From the NCBI GenBank assembly GCA_031362985.1, contig JANLTO010000025.1, positions 1-64,000 on the forward strand: a stretch of DNA of 64,000 nt, in the 5' to 3' direction. This DNA comes from SHZL01 sp031362985. Its GTDB lineage: Bacteria > Pseudomonadota > Gammaproteobacteria > Xanthomonadales > SZUA-36. Positions 25,871 to 34,601 of this stretch are shown here, in pieces. The stretch's first letter is position 1. Every line of letters begins with the position of its first letter. The notes beneath the pieces were generated by a model. That model was not told where the DNA came from. It saw only the letters and a program-made list of their open reading frames with translations, and did not search any database. The position numbers were made by a program, and so were the translations under genes.

Positions 25871-27244
25871 ATGTCCCAAGCACATATTCTGGTAGTAGAT
25901 GACGAGCCGGATATTCGAGATCTGGTCTCGGAGATCCTGCAGGATGAAGGCTACCGCGTTACCACAGCCGAGAACGGGGAAGCTGCGCGCAGCGCCTTTG
26001 CCCGCAAGAATCCTGACCTCGTTCTGCTGGATATCTGGATGCCGGATGTCGATGGCATCCTGTTATTGAAAGAGTGGTCAGCGGGCACCGGTTTGCCTTG
26101 CCCTGTAGTAGTCATGTCAGGTCACGGCTCAGTTGAAACCGCCGTTGAAGCAACCCGGCTGGGCGCGTTTGATTTCGTGCAAAAACCAATTTCACTGGCC
26201 AAGCTGCTGGCCATCGTGAGCCAGGCGCTTGCCTCCCGCAGCAGCGAGCCTGCGCGGCGACCGCCACCTGCTTTGCCATCGGAACCGGTGGGCAACAGCC
26301 CGGTGATGCAAATCCTGCGCGCCAAGGTCGAGCAGGCGGCCCAACATGAATCTCCCGTGCTGATCACTGGTGAGTCGGGTAACGGCAGGGAGGCTATGGC
26401 GCGATTCATCCATAGCCGCAGCGCGCGCAAGGGCGAGTTCGTAGTGCTGGATCATTCGCAGCTGGAAGGCGAGAATGTGCGTACCTATTTACTGGGACAG
26501 GATCGCGCGAGTGGCGGCCAGGCCGGCATATTTGATCTCGCCATGGGCGGGACCTTATTCCTTAGCGAAATTCAGCGCATCCCGGTCGACGCGCGCAGGA
26601 TCATCAACCAGGTACTCGAATCCGGCCAGTTCGTGCACGAAGGCGGCGCCGGCAGGCACCCGCTCAACTGCAGAGTGATGGCCAGCGGCAGCGTCGATCT
26701 GCTCGACCTGGCCCAACGCGAACCGGCGCTGAAACAGCTTTACTATCGCCTGAATGTGCTGGCGCTGGCGATTCCCCCCCTGCGCGAGCGACCCGATGAT
26801 GTACCGGATCTTGTGCGATTCTATGCGGACTGGTTTCCCAATCACGAAGGCCTGCCCTATCGGTCCTTTAGCGTGTCCGCCCTGAACCGGCTGCGCAATC
26901 ACAGCTGGCCAGGCAACGTCCGCGAGTTGCGCAACCTGGTCCAGCGCCTGCTCATCCTGGGTGGAGAGGGCGACGTAACCGTTGCCGAAGTGGACGAGGC
27001 ATTGCGCCAGAACCTTACAGAGCCAACCAGCAGTGGCAGTCATCTCGAGATATTCAAGTTGCCGTTGCGCGAGGCGCGGGAACAGTTCGAGCGTGAGTAC
27101 CTGAGCTATCAATTACAACAAGCCAATGGCAGCGTCGGCAAACTTGCCGAGTCGGTCGGCATGGAACGCACCCACCTGTACCGCAAATTACGCGCACTGG
27201 GAATCGATCCAAAGACAACCACAGGCCAGGGAACAGGCAAGTGA
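25871..27244 (+). CDS. ntrX: NtrX-type response regulator with degenerate AAA+ domain
   Basis: Receiver domain with intact phospho-acceptor Asp54 (LLDIWMPD), acidic DDEPD pocket and Lys105; then an AAA+ module and a Fis-type helix-turn-helix (LAESVGMERTHLYRKLRAL). The AAA+ part is broken at key points: Walker A reads GESGNGRE (Arg173 for Lys), Walker B reads GGTLFLSEI (Ser232 for Asp), and the sigma-54 loop GAFTGA is absent (SGGQAGIFDL instead). It should therefore not hydrolyse ATP normally or activate sigma-54, and probably acts as a phosphorylated DNA-binding regulator. Its stop overlaps the trkA GTG start. It is separated from its cognate kinase gene by the efflux cluster. Confidence 0.9.
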   Translation: MSQAHILVVDDEPDIRDLVSEILQDEGYRVTTAENGEAARSAFARKNPDLVLLDIWMPDVDGILLLKEWSAGTGLPCPVVVMSGHGSVETAVEATRLGAFDFVQKPISLAKLLAIVSQALASRSSEPARRPPPALPSEPVGNSPVMQILRAKVEQAAQHESPVLITGESGNGREAMARFIHSRSARKGEFVVLDHSQLEGENVRTYLLGQDRASGGQAGIFDLAMGGTLFLSEIQRIPVDARRIINQVLESGQFVHEGGAGRHPLNCRVMASGSVDLLDLAQREPALKQLYYRLNVLALAIPPLRERPDDVPDLVRFYADWFPNHEGLPYRSFSVSALNRLRNHSWPGNVRELRNLVQRLLILGGEGDVTVAEVDEALRQNLTEPTSSGSHLEIFKLPLREAREQFEREYLSYQLQQANGSVGKLAESVGMERTHLYRKLRALGIDPKTTTGQGTGK

Positions 27245-28617
27245 AGATTGTAATCCTGGGTGCCGGGCAGGTCGGGTCAACGGTGGCTCATAGCCTTTCC
27301 AATGAAGAAAACGACATCACCATTGTCGACACCGACGCGCACCACCTGAAGTTTCTGCAGGACCGGCTGGACATCCGTTGTGTGCATGGTTTCGCCTCGC
27401 ATCCCAAAGTCCTGGTACGCGCCGGCATCGAGGATGCTGACCTGCTCATCGCCCTGACCAACAGTGACGAAGTCAACATGACAGCCTGCCAGGTTGCATA
27501 CAGCCTGTTCAACACACCAACAAAAATTGCCCGCATCCGCTCGTCCGAGTACATGGATCACCCGGCCCTGTTCGCCAGCACTCACTGCCCTGTTGACTGG
27601 CTCATCAGCCCGGAATCACTGGTCGTACAGTACATCTCGCGCTTGATTGAGTATCCCGGCGCATTGCAGGTTCTGGACTTCGCCGACGGCCGGGCGCAAC
27701 TGGTTGCAACCTTGGCCGAGGCCGGCGGGCTGCTGGTAGGGCAACGCCTGGAAACCCTGCGCAATCACATGCCTGCCGGTGTTGACGCACGCGTGGCAGC
27801 GATCTACCGGCAGGACAAGACCATCATTCCTGATGGCAGCACCGTGATCCAGGAAAATGACACGGTCTTTTTTCTCGCGGCACACAAGCACATTCGCACC
27901 GTGATGAAGCAGCTGAGACCGCAAGATAACCCGGGCCGACGCATCATTCTCGCCGGTGGCGGTAACATTGGCGCCAGCCTGGCACGCAGCCTGGAACTCA
28001 ATCATCACGTCAAGATTATTGAACGCTCGCGCGAAACTGCCGAGCAGGTCGCAGCAGAACTCGAGAAGGCCATCGTACTGGTGGGTGACTGCGCGGATGA
28101 GCAACTGCTGCGCGAGGAAGGCATCGACAATACTGATGTGTACTGCGTGTTGACCAATGATGACGAAGCCAACATCCTTTCCTCCATGTTGGCCAAAAAA
28201 ATGGGCGCTGGAAAAGTAATCGCCCTGATCAACCGACCGGCCTACGTTGACCTGGTGGAATCCGGCTCGATTGACATTGCGGTATCGCCACAGCAGGTCA
28301 CAATCGGAGCGCTGCTTACCCATATCCGGCGCGGCAACATGGTGCGTGTACACTCACTGCGAAGGGGCGCTGCCGAGGCCATTGAAGCAGTGGCGATCGG
28401 TGACCGGCGCAACTCGCGCGTGGTAGGCCGCAAGGTTGAGGAAATCGACCTGCCCGAGGGCACGACCATTCCGGCCGTGGTGCGCGGCGAGGAAGTTATC
28501 ATTGCCCACCACGATACCGTCATCCAGGACCAGGACCATGTCCTGTTGTTCGTTCCGGATAAGCGTCAGATTGCCGCAATCGAACGCTTGTTCCAGGTCA
28601 GCGCAACATTTATTTAG
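27241..28617 (+). CDS. trkA: Trk potassium uptake system, TrkA subunit
   Basis: TrkA is the cytoplasmic NAD-binding regulatory ring of the TrkH/G potassium channel. It has two RCK_N Rossmann domains (KIVILGAGQVGSTVAHSL at residue 1 and RIILAGGGNIGASLARSLE near 237), each followed by RCK_C. Length 458 equals E. coli TrkA. The GTG start overlaps the ntrX stop, the conserved ntrX-trkA coupling. The trkA stop lies at the start of a hairpin repeat (28616-28647) that could end transcription. Confidence 0.96.
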   Translation: MKIVILGAGQVGSTVAHSLSNEENDITIVDTDAHHLKFLQDRLDIRCVHGFASHPKVLVRAGIEDADLLIALTNSDEVNMTACQVAYSLFNTPTKIARIRSSEYMDHPALFASTHCPVDWLISPESLVVQYISRLIEYPGALQVLDFADGRAQLVATLAEAGGLLVGQRLETLRNHMPAGVDARVAAIYRQDKTIIPDGSTVIQENDTVFFLAAHKHIRTVMKQLRPQDNPGRRIILAGGGNIGASLARSLELNHHVKIIERSRETAEQVAAELEKAIVLVGDCADEQLLREEGIDNTDVYCVLTNDDEANILSSMLAKKMGAGKVIALINRPAYVDLVESGSIDIAVSPQQVTIGALLTHIRRGNMVRVHSLRRGAAEAIEAVAIGDRRNSRVVGRKVEEIDLPEGTTIPAVVRGEEVIIAHHDTVIQDQDHVLLFVPDKRQIAAIERLFQVSATFI

Positions 28618-28647
28618 GGAAACTCTGATTTATTCAGGGTTTCCTTA
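28616..28647 (+). repeat. dispersed hairpin repeat, copy 1
   Basis: GGGAAACTCTGA, a short AT loop and TCAGGGTTTCC form an imperfect hairpin right at the trkA stop. The first 22 nt are identical to those of a second copy at 53084-53115. A terminator role is possible, but recurrence elsewhere suggests a small mobile or repeated palindrome. Confidence 0.6.
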
Positions 28648-28673
28648 GAACCAGCTCAACAGGAAGCCTGCCA

Positions 28674-29021
28674 CTGAACAGCGCAAGTCTCGAAAAGCTG
28701 ATTGAAAACGGGCGTGACAGCGCCCTGCTCCGCCTGACCCTGGCCCGCTTGTTACTACGGGAAGGCCAGGCCGATGCCGCTCTGCGACACGCAGAATGCG
28801 CAGTCCGGCTGGATCCTGCGTTCACTGCAGCATGGAAGGAACTGGGCCAGCAGCGCCAGCAGGCAGGCCTGGCGGAACCGGCAATAGCGGCCTACGAACA
28901 AGGCATGGAAGTCGCCAGGCGCAATGGCGACAAGCAGGCAGAAAAAGAAATGACCGTATTCCTCAAACGATTACTGAAAGCTCGGGAGGCCAGGGATGAA
29001 ACCAAGCCGGACCGTAAGTAA
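28674..29021 (+). CDS. small TPR protein
   Basis: About 115 residues with one to two tetratricopeptide repeats (ALLRLTLARLLLREGQADAA; PAFTAAWKELGQQ) and a basic C-terminus, matching a widespread proteobacterial protein of about 100 residues that starts SLEKLIENGRDSALLR. That conserved beginning is in frame upstream of the first canonical codon (TTG 28749). AGGAAG at 28661-28666 is well placed for CTG 28674, so a CTG start is proposed. Function unknown; it lies 33 nt before dtd. Confidence 0.6.
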   Translation: MNSASLEKLIENGRDSALLRLTLARLLLREGQADAALRHAECAVRLDPAFTAAWKELGQQRQQAGLAEPAIAAYEQGMEVARRNGDKQAEKEMTVFLKRLLKAREARDETKPDRK

Positions 29022-29054
29022 CACTGGCCAACGGACCAGGTTTCAACTCGCTCG

Positions 29055-29534
29055 ATGATCGCTTTATTGCAAAGAGTATGCGCAGCCGCGGTGCATGTTG
29101 AAGAAATGAGTCCGGGCGGCGAAACTCAGCATACGCGACTGGCCGGGCGCATAGACCACGGAATGCTGGCCCTGATCGGGATCGAGCGGAAGGACGAAGA
29201 CGAGCAGGCGCAGCGCCTGGTGCAGCGCATGCTGGCCTGGCGCATGTTTGACGATCCCCGGGGCAAAATGAATCTTGATCTTGTGCAATCCGGCGGTGGC
29301 TTATTGCTGGTGCCGCAATTCACGCTTGCCGCTGACACCAACAGTGGAAACCGGCCGAGCTTTTCGCGCGCTGCTCCACCTGCTGAGGCCACCCGCCTTT
29401 TTGAGCTGGTGGTTGAGTTAGCCCGCCAGGCCCACCGGACGGTCGAAACCGGCATCTTCGGTGCTCATATGAACGTCAGCCTGGTCAACGACGGGCCAGT
29501 GACGTTTTGGCTTCAGGTGCGCCCGGCCACCTGA
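29055..29534 (+). CDS. dtd: D-aminoacyl-tRNA deacylase
   Basis: DTD cleaves D-amino acids and Gly from mischarged tRNA. The C-terminal motif GAHMNVSLVNDGPVTF includes the family Gly-cisPro element and is intact. The usual SQFTL motif reads VPQFTLAAD, with Pro in place of Ser, a change at a residue normally near the active site. Length (159) is slightly above the norm (about 145) because of an insert near residue 20 (EMSPGGETQHTR). Its end overlaps the convergent ntrC gene by 22 nt. Confidence 0.93.
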   Translation: MIALLQRVCAAAVHVEEMSPGGETQHTRLAGRIDHGMLALIGIERKDEDEQAQRLVQRMLAWRMFDDPRGKMNLDLVQSGGGLLLVPQFTLAADTNSGNRPSFSRAAPPAEATRLFELVVELARQAHRTVETGIFGAHMNVSLVNDGPVTFWLQVRPAT

Positions 29535-30961
29535 AGTTGCGGGGGCGATGAGTCGTCCTCCGGGTCAGGCGTCTTATTCCCCATCTGCTTGAGCTTGCGG
29601 GTCAGGGTGTTGCGTCCCAGGCCCAGCATTTCCGCAGCGCGAATACGCTGCCCGCCGGTTTGCTCCAGAGCGCATTCGATCAATACCCGCTCTAACTCGC
29701 TTTGTGCGCGGTTGACCAGATCCTCGCCGCCCGCACGTAACTCGGCTTTGGCCCAGCGCCTCAGTCCGTCCGGCCATGCCGGTTCTGCTGATTGGGCTGC
29801 TGCTGGCGATCGCATCTCGGGCGGCAGGTCTTCCGGAAAAATAAGTTCCGCGGGCGCCATGACGCTCAGTTGCCGGCAGATATTCTGCAACTGGCGAACG
29901 TTTCCGGGCCAGTGGAACTTTTCCATGACCGCAAGCGCGTCTTTTCTGAGGTGCTTCTCATCGAGCCCCAGTTCGCGTGCAGCAAGGTGCAGGAATCGCC
30001 GCGCCAACAAGCCGATATCCTCCGCGCGGTTGCGTAGAGGCGGCAAGGCAATGTGGATCACATTCAGCCGGTGATACAGGTCTTCACGGAAACTACCGTT
30101 CTGAACCTTGGCAGCGAGATCCTGGTGCGTGGCTGCGATGATGCGTACATCCGCAGTCAACAGATCGTGACCCCCCACGCGGTAAAAATCACCTTCCGCC
30201 AGTACCCTTAAGAGCCGAGTCTGCAAAGCCAGCGGCATATCTCCGATTTCGTCCAGGAACAGCGTGCCGCCGGAGGCTTCCTCAAATCGTCCTTCGCGCC
30301 GGGCGTGGGCGCCGGTAAATGCGCCGCGCTCATGGCCAAACAACTCGGATTCCAGCAATTCCGCAGGAACAGCGGCCGTGTTCAATGCAACAAACGGACG
30401 CCTTGAACGCGGGCTGTGCACATGCAGCATCTGCGCCACGACTTCCTTGCCGGTACCGGTTTCACCGGTTATCAGCACGCTGATGTCAGAGCGCGAGAGT
30501 CGTCCAATGGTGCGGAACACTTCCTGCATCGCCGGGGATTCACCCACCAACTGGCTGTCAGCAGATTCACCCGCCTTATCTACCTCCAGCAAACCGGGTG
30601 CAATGGCCCTGGCGACCACGGAAATGACCTGGTCCAGATCAAAAGGCTTGGACAGGTAATCAAATACACCCTTCTGGAAGGCTTTTACTGCCTGGTCCAG
30701 ATCGGAATATGCCGTCATCGCAATGACGGGAACCGTAACGCCCTGGCGCTGTAGCACATCCAGAATATTGAGTCCATCCGCATCCGGCAGGCGAATGTCT
30801 GTGAGAATAGCCTGCGGTGCCGCCTGCTCCAGCGCGAGACTCGCGTCCGCCACGGTAGTGAAACATTGCACCTCGTAGCCACCGCGATTGAGTGCGCGTT
30901 GCAGCACGTAGCTTATGGCCTCATCATCTTCCACTACCCAGATGTCCGGACGCTTGGTCAT
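29513..30961 (-). CDS. ntrC: nitrogen regulation response regulator NtrC
   Basis: NtrC (GlnG) activates sigma-54 promoters, including glnA, in nitrogen limitation. Receiver Asp55 (TDIRLPD), Walker A GETGTGKE (166-173), the sigma-54 loop GAFTGA (213-218), Walker B GGTLFLDEIGD and the C-terminal Fis-type helix-turn-helix (MLGLGRNTLTRKLKQMG) are all canonical, unlike the degenerate NtrX nearby. Its ATG overlaps the ntrB stop. Length 482 is typical. It is the last gene of glnA-DUF4124-ntrB-ntrC. Confidence 0.96.
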   Translation of the reverse strand: MTKRPDIWVVEDDEAISYVLQRALNRGGYEVQCFTTVADASLALEQAAPQAILTDIRLPDADGLNILDVLQRQGVTVPVIAMTAYSDLDQAVKAFQKGVFDYLSKPFDLDQVISVVARAIAPGLLEVDKAGESADSQLVGESPAMQEVFRTIGRLSRSDISVLITGETGTGKEVVAQMLHVHSPRSRRPFVALNTAAVPAELLESELFGHERGAFTGAHARREGRFEEASGGTLFLDEIGDMPLALQTRLLRVLAEGDFYRVGGHDLLTADVRIIAATHQDLAAKVQNGSFREDLYHRLNVIHIALPPLRNRAEDIGLLARRFLHLAARELGLDEKHLRKDALAVMEKFHWPGNVRQLQNICRQLSVMAPAELIFPEDLPPEMRSPAAAQSAEPAWPDGLRRWAKAELRAGGEDLVNRAQSELERVLIECALEQTGGQRIRAAEMLGLGRNTLTRKLKQMGNKTPDPEDDSSPPQLQVAGRT

Positions 30962-32088
30962 GACCCTGCTTCCATTCTGCGCGCTGCATGCTGTGCCGGC
31001 ACATGCCCGGGTGATTGCTCTGGTGGTTGTTCTGCCAGCTTCCGCGCCAACGGCAGGTAAAGGCAGAACCGGCTACCGCCACCGGGTTCTGCGCGTATCG
31101 GCTCGTACGTCAGCAAGCCGCCGTGAGCCGCCGCAATCTGCTGTGACAGAGCCAGCCCAAGACCGGTTCCATTGCGTTTTCCTGTAACCAGTGGCAGAAA
31201 CAACAAATTGCGCAGGGATTCCGGCACCCCCTCTCCGTCATCACTTACATCAATGCGCAGCAAACTGGTGCTGGTGGATTGCAGCAACGCACCACCGTGT
31301 TCGACGCGAGTGCGGATCACGATGCGCGAAGAACCGGCCTGCATGGCATTGCGCAAAAGGTTCAGCAGCACCTGGCGAATCGCCATAGCATCACCCAGGA
31401 ATTCCGGGATGCTGGGATCGAAATCCCGCTCAACAACAGCTTGTTGGCCAAACTCAATTTCGACCAGGCCGATTACCTCGTCCAGCAGCGGATAGAACTG
31501 CACCGGATTCTGTGCCAGCCTTGGTTGCCCAAAACTCAAGATCAATTCGTCAATGCGGTCAACCTCGCGCATGATCAAACGCGCCAGTGTTGCCATTTCC
31601 GGGGAAGCCAGTTCATTGGCCAGCATTTGTGAGGCCCCGCGAATGCCGCCCAGCGGATTGCGAATCTCGTGGCCAAGATTGCGGCTTAGCAACTCGAGCA
31701 GCCCGGTTTGCAACTCACGCTGTTCCAGCCGGTGGCGTTTGCGCTCCCATTCCAGGTTGGACAATTCCAGCAACACCATACCCTGTTCGCCAGGCTGCAC
31801 CGTGCAATCATATACCCCGCCAGCGAGCTCCAATTCGTGCAAACGTACGCTGGTTCCATCTGCCCGGCACTGCCGCACAGCCGCAAGCATTTCCTGCGGG
31901 ATAAACGGCACGTCTGCCAGAGGGCGGGCAAGAGCACGCTCCCGGCCAACGCACAGGCAATGCACTGCGGCGGAATTCATCATCTGGATGCGACCGTGGC
32001 CGTCCAGGCACATGACGGCTGTGTCCATCAAGTCCAGGACCGCATCCTGGTATGAAGCTGTAACGGGTGGGCGGAGAGGCTGGTTCAA
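30958..32088 (-). CDS. ntrB: nitrogen regulation sensor kinase NtrB
   Basis: A cytoplasmic PAS-histidine kinase (GlnL) without membrane helices. The PAS domain spans about residues 12-110; the H-box NLGHEIRNPLGGIRGA has His140; N-box LNLLRNAMQAG and G-boxes DDGEGVP and GTGLGLALS follow. In the family it phosphorylates NtrC and is switched to a phosphatase by PII. It overlaps ntrC and the DUF4124 gene by 4 nt each, so all three are translated as one unit. Confidence 0.95.
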   Translation of the reverse strand: MNQPLRPPVTASYQDAVLDLMDTAVMCLDGHGRIQMMNSAAVHCLCVGRERALARPLADVPFIPQEMLAAVRQCRADGTSVRLHELELAGGVYDCTVQPGEQGMVLLELSNLEWERKRHRLEQRELQTGLLELLSRNLGHEIRNPLGGIRGASQMLANELASPEMATLARLIMREVDRIDELILSFGQPRLAQNPVQFYPLLDEVIGLVEIEFGQQAVVERDFDPSIPEFLGDAMAIRQVLLNLLRNAMQAGSSRIVIRTRVEHGGALLQSTSTSLLRIDVSDDGEGVPESLRNLLFLPLVTGKRNGTGLGLALSQQIAAAHGGLLTYEPIRAEPGGGSRFCLYLPLARKLAEQPPEQSPGHVPAQHAARRMEAGS

Positions 32089-32696
32089 GTTCCGCCGTGC
32101 GGTGTCGGCCTTGGCGCGTTCGCCTGCACTGCCTGTTGCTTGATGTAGAACGTAACTTTGGGTGTGCTGGCTATTTTCTTGCCCCGGTCACCCAGCAGAT
32201 CGGCATACACGGTGTGCTCACCCCGGTCCAGTGTCAGCGCCAACATGCCATCCTTGGTTTCCGCCTGCGCAGTGCCATCCACATACGCGCGCACCCGCAT
32301 GTTGGGCTGAAGTGCAGCTGAACTGCCCCAACTGACCACCACCGTGTTGGCAGTGCCCCAGAATGTTTCGTCCTGGACTGGCCGGGTGATACTGAAATCC
32401 TTGTACATTTTGCGCAATTCCCGGGGAGTTAGCTCTGCGGGTAGCGCGGGGTCAGCGGCATCCGCTGGGGTATCGCTGGGGGGTGCTTGCTCCACGTAAT
32501 CCGTATCGACGACCGAAAGCTCGGGTAGCTGCATCGGTGCACTGCCGTCAGCAGGAGCCTGATCGGTATAAGTGACATTACCCTGGGCGTCAACCACCTT
32601 GTAAATCTGCGCCACCGCTGCGCTGGACCAAAGGCCGCATGCCCACAGCAGCACGGCGGCTACGCACACCTTCCCGGTCAATTCCTTGTTCATCAT
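32085..32696 (-). CDS. DUF4124-domain exported protein
   Basis: A 203-residue protein with a signal peptide (CGLWSSAAVAQ) and an immediate DUF4124 motif, IYKVVDAQGNVTYTDQAPADG, at the mature N-terminus. A Pro/Asp-rich linker and a C-terminal Ig-like beta domain follow. Proteins of this kind sit between glnA and ntrB in several gammaproteobacteria; the function is unknown. It overlaps ntrB as ATGA and is preceded by a long hairpin after glnA. Confidence 0.85.
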   Translation of the reverse strand: MMNKELTGKVCVAAVLLWACGLWSSAAVAQIYKVVDAQGNVTYTDQAPADGSAPMQLPELSVVDTDYVEQAPPSDTPADAADPALPAELTPRELRKMYKDFSITRPVQDETFWGTANTVVVSWGSSAALQPNMRVRAYVDGTAQAETKDGMLALTLDRGEHTVYADLLGDRGKKIASTPKVTFYIKQQAVQANAPRPTPHGGT

Positions 32697-32717
32697 TACC
32701 TCCTGTTAGCATGGGAC

Positions 32718-32751
32718 ACTGCCTGCTCTGCAATTTTGCAGAACAGGCAGT
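32718..32751. terminator. long hairpin between glnA and the DUF4124-ntrBC genes
   Basis: Two 15-nt arms starting ACTGCCTGCTCTGCA pair with one mismatch around a 4-nt loop. The minus-strand transcript leaving glnA would form it, but no T-run follows on that strand, while TTTCT follows on the plus side. It probably attenuates read-through from glnA into ntrBC, as at other glnALG operons. Confidence 0.65.
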
Positions 32752-32796
32752 TTCTCCGGGGTCAGGCAGGCTGAAAGTAAGGCTTGCCGGACGGGC

Positions 32797-34206
32797 CTAT
32801 AGCGAATAGTACATATCAAATTCGACCGGATGTGTACTCGCGCGGAAGCGGGTAACTTCCTGCATTTTTAATGAAATGTACGCATCGATCAGGTCATCAC
32901 TGAAGACTCCACCCACTTTGAGGAATTCCCGGTCGCCATCCAGGGCATCGAGGGCCTGGTCCAGGCTGGAGCATACTTGCGGTATGGCCTTGGCTTCTTC
33001 CGGAGGCAGATCGTACAAGTCTTTGTCCATGGGAGAGCCCGGGTCCAGCTTCCTGGCGATACCGTCCAGCCCGGCCATCATCATTGCAGCAAAAATCAGG
33101 TAGCTATTGCCTGCAGGATCGCCAAAGCGAATTTCAATACGGCGGGCCTTCGGATTTGCGACAAAGGGAATGCGGCAAGAAGCTGAACGGTTGCGTGCCG
33201 AATACGCCAGCATAACCGGGGCTTCAAAACCGGGCACCAGGCGTTTGTAACTGTTGGTGGTGGAATTGGCGAAAGCGTTCAGGGCGCGGGCGTGTTTGAA
33301 AATACCACCGATGTAATGCAGCGCCGTGTCCGAGAGTCCACCATAGCCGTCACCGGTAAAGAGGTTCTTGCCACCCTTGGCAATGGACTGGTGCACGTGC
33401 ATGCCCGAGCCATTGTCACCCACCAGTGGTTTAGGCATGAACGTGGCCGTCTGCCCGGCAGCGTGAGCAACATTGTGTACCACGTACTTGAGTACCAGGA
33501 TTTCATCCGCTTTGTGGGTCAGTGTTGAAAACCGGGTGCCAATCTCGCACTGCCCGGCGGTTCCCACCTCGTGGTGGTGTACTTCAACACCCAGGCCCAT
33601 TTGCGCCAGCACCCGGCACATTTCAGCGCGGAGATCATGCAATGAATCCACCGGTGGCACGGGAAAGTATCCACCCTTTACGCCGGGGCGATGTCCGCTG
33701 TTACCGCCTTCGTACTCAGCTGAAGAGTTCCAGGCGCCTTCTTCGGAATCAATCTCGTAGGAGCAGCCATGCAGGCCATTGCTGAAGCGCACATCGTCAA
33801 ATACAAAGAATTCCGGCTCCGGGCCAAAGTAAGCCGTGTCGGCAATGCCGCTGGAGGCGAGATAGGCTTCGGCGCGCTTGGCCAGTGACCTGGGGCAGCG
33901 GCTATAACCTTCCATGGTATGCGGTTCAAGTACGTCACAACGAATAATCATGGATTTGTGCCGGGCAAACGGATCCACCACGGCGGTTGCGGTGTCCGGC
34001 ATCAGCACCATGTCCGATTCATCAATGCCTTTCCATCCGGCGATCGAGGAACCGTCGAACATCTTGCCTTCCACAAAAAGATCTTCATCAACCGCCGCCA
34101 GGGGCAGACTGATGTGGTGCTCTTTGCCACGTGTGTCGCAAAAGCGCAGATCTACGAATTCAATTTCCTGGTCCTTGAGTGTTTTAAGTAATTTTTCAGC
34201 GCTCAT
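32797..34206 (-). CDS. glnA: glutamine synthetase, type I
   Basis: GlnA makes glutamine from glutamate, ammonia and ATP as a dodecamer. Signature blocks FVDLRFCDTRGKEHH, FDGSSIAGWKGI, GPEPEFFVFD, NGSGMHVHQS and the adenylylation loop DLYDLPPEEAK with Tyr398 are present, so activity should be controlled by GlnE. Length 469 matches E. coli. Upstream are a sigma-54 promoter at 34281-34298 and an NtrC site at 34461-34477. It is the first gene of the glnA-DUF4124-ntrBC group. Confidence 0.98.
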   Translation of the reverse strand: MSAEKLLKTLKDQEIEFVDLRFCDTRGKEHHISLPLAAVDEDLFVEGKMFDGSSIAGWKGIDESDMVLMPDTATAVVDPFARHKSMIIRCDVLEPHTMEGYSRCPRSLAKRAEAYLASSGIADTAYFGPEPEFFVFDDVRFSNGLHGCSYEIDSEEGAWNSSAEYEGGNSGHRPGVKGGYFPVPPVDSLHDLRAEMCRVLAQMGLGVEVHHHEVGTAGQCEIGTRFSTLTHKADEILVLKYVVHNVAHAAGQTATFMPKPLVGDNGSGMHVHQSIAKGGKNLFTGDGYGGLSDTALHYIGGIFKHARALNAFANSTTNSYKRLVPGFEAPVMLAYSARNRSASCRIPFVANPKARRIEIRFGDPAGNSYLIFAAMMMAGLDGIARKLDPGSPMDKDLYDLPPEEAKAIPQVCSSLDQALDALDGDREFLKVGGVFSDDLIDAYISLKMQEVTRFRASTHPVEFDMYYSL

Positions 34207-34280
34207 TTTCCTGTTGTCCTCGATGGTCGTACGAAATGGATTAGCACGAAATGGGTTGGTGCATGGAGATCATACTGATA

Positions 34281-34298
34281 ATGCAGGTCTCATGCCAA
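34281..34298 (-). promoter_or_regulatory. sigma-54 promoter of glnA
   Basis: On the minus strand TTGGCATGAGACCTGCAT matches the sigma-54 consensus TTGGCACG-N4-TTGCA, with GG (-24) and GC (-12) separated by exactly 10 nt. Transcription should start about 12 nt further on, near 34271, leaving a leader of about 65 nt before the glnA ATG. Confidence 0.8.
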
Positions 34299-34601
34299 AC
34301 CGTATTCGAGCAATTTGTTGCATTAAATAGATTTTCGCCTCTGTTTAACAGATTTTACGCGCATTTAGCCGCTAGTTTGCGCTGGAAGAAATACGGGTAA
34401 ACGGTAAAAATCACTCAAGGCACGGCGGCGCCCAATGACAGTGCATTGATCATAGCAAAATGCACCATAAAAGTGCACCTAGACATCGCGCCGGAGGATT
34501 GCAGGCAGATCAACTCCACTGCGCAGGGCCTGAAACGCGACCTGATCCTGCTACCCCGGCGGCACCCGTTCGTGGCGAACGCGGCGCGCAAAACGGATCG
34601 T
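34299..34601. other. glnA upstream region
   Basis: No gene here. The left part up to about 34480 is AT-rich and holds the glnA enhancer region. From about 34481 to 34601 the sequence is GC-rich and lies downstream of the glycerophosphotransferase-like gene; no hairpin terminator was recognised. Confidence 0.5.
34442..34477. promoter_or_regulatory. NtrC enhancer sites upstream of glnA
   Basis: TGCACCATAAAAGTGCA (34461-34477) fits the NtrC dyad TGCACC-N5-GGTGCA at 11 of 12 positions. A weaker adjacent dyad, TGCATTGATCATAGCA, lies at 34442-34457. They are about 150-180 bp upstream of the sigma-54 -24 element, a normal enhancer distance, so the NtrC encoded downstream should activate glnA. Confidence 0.75.
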
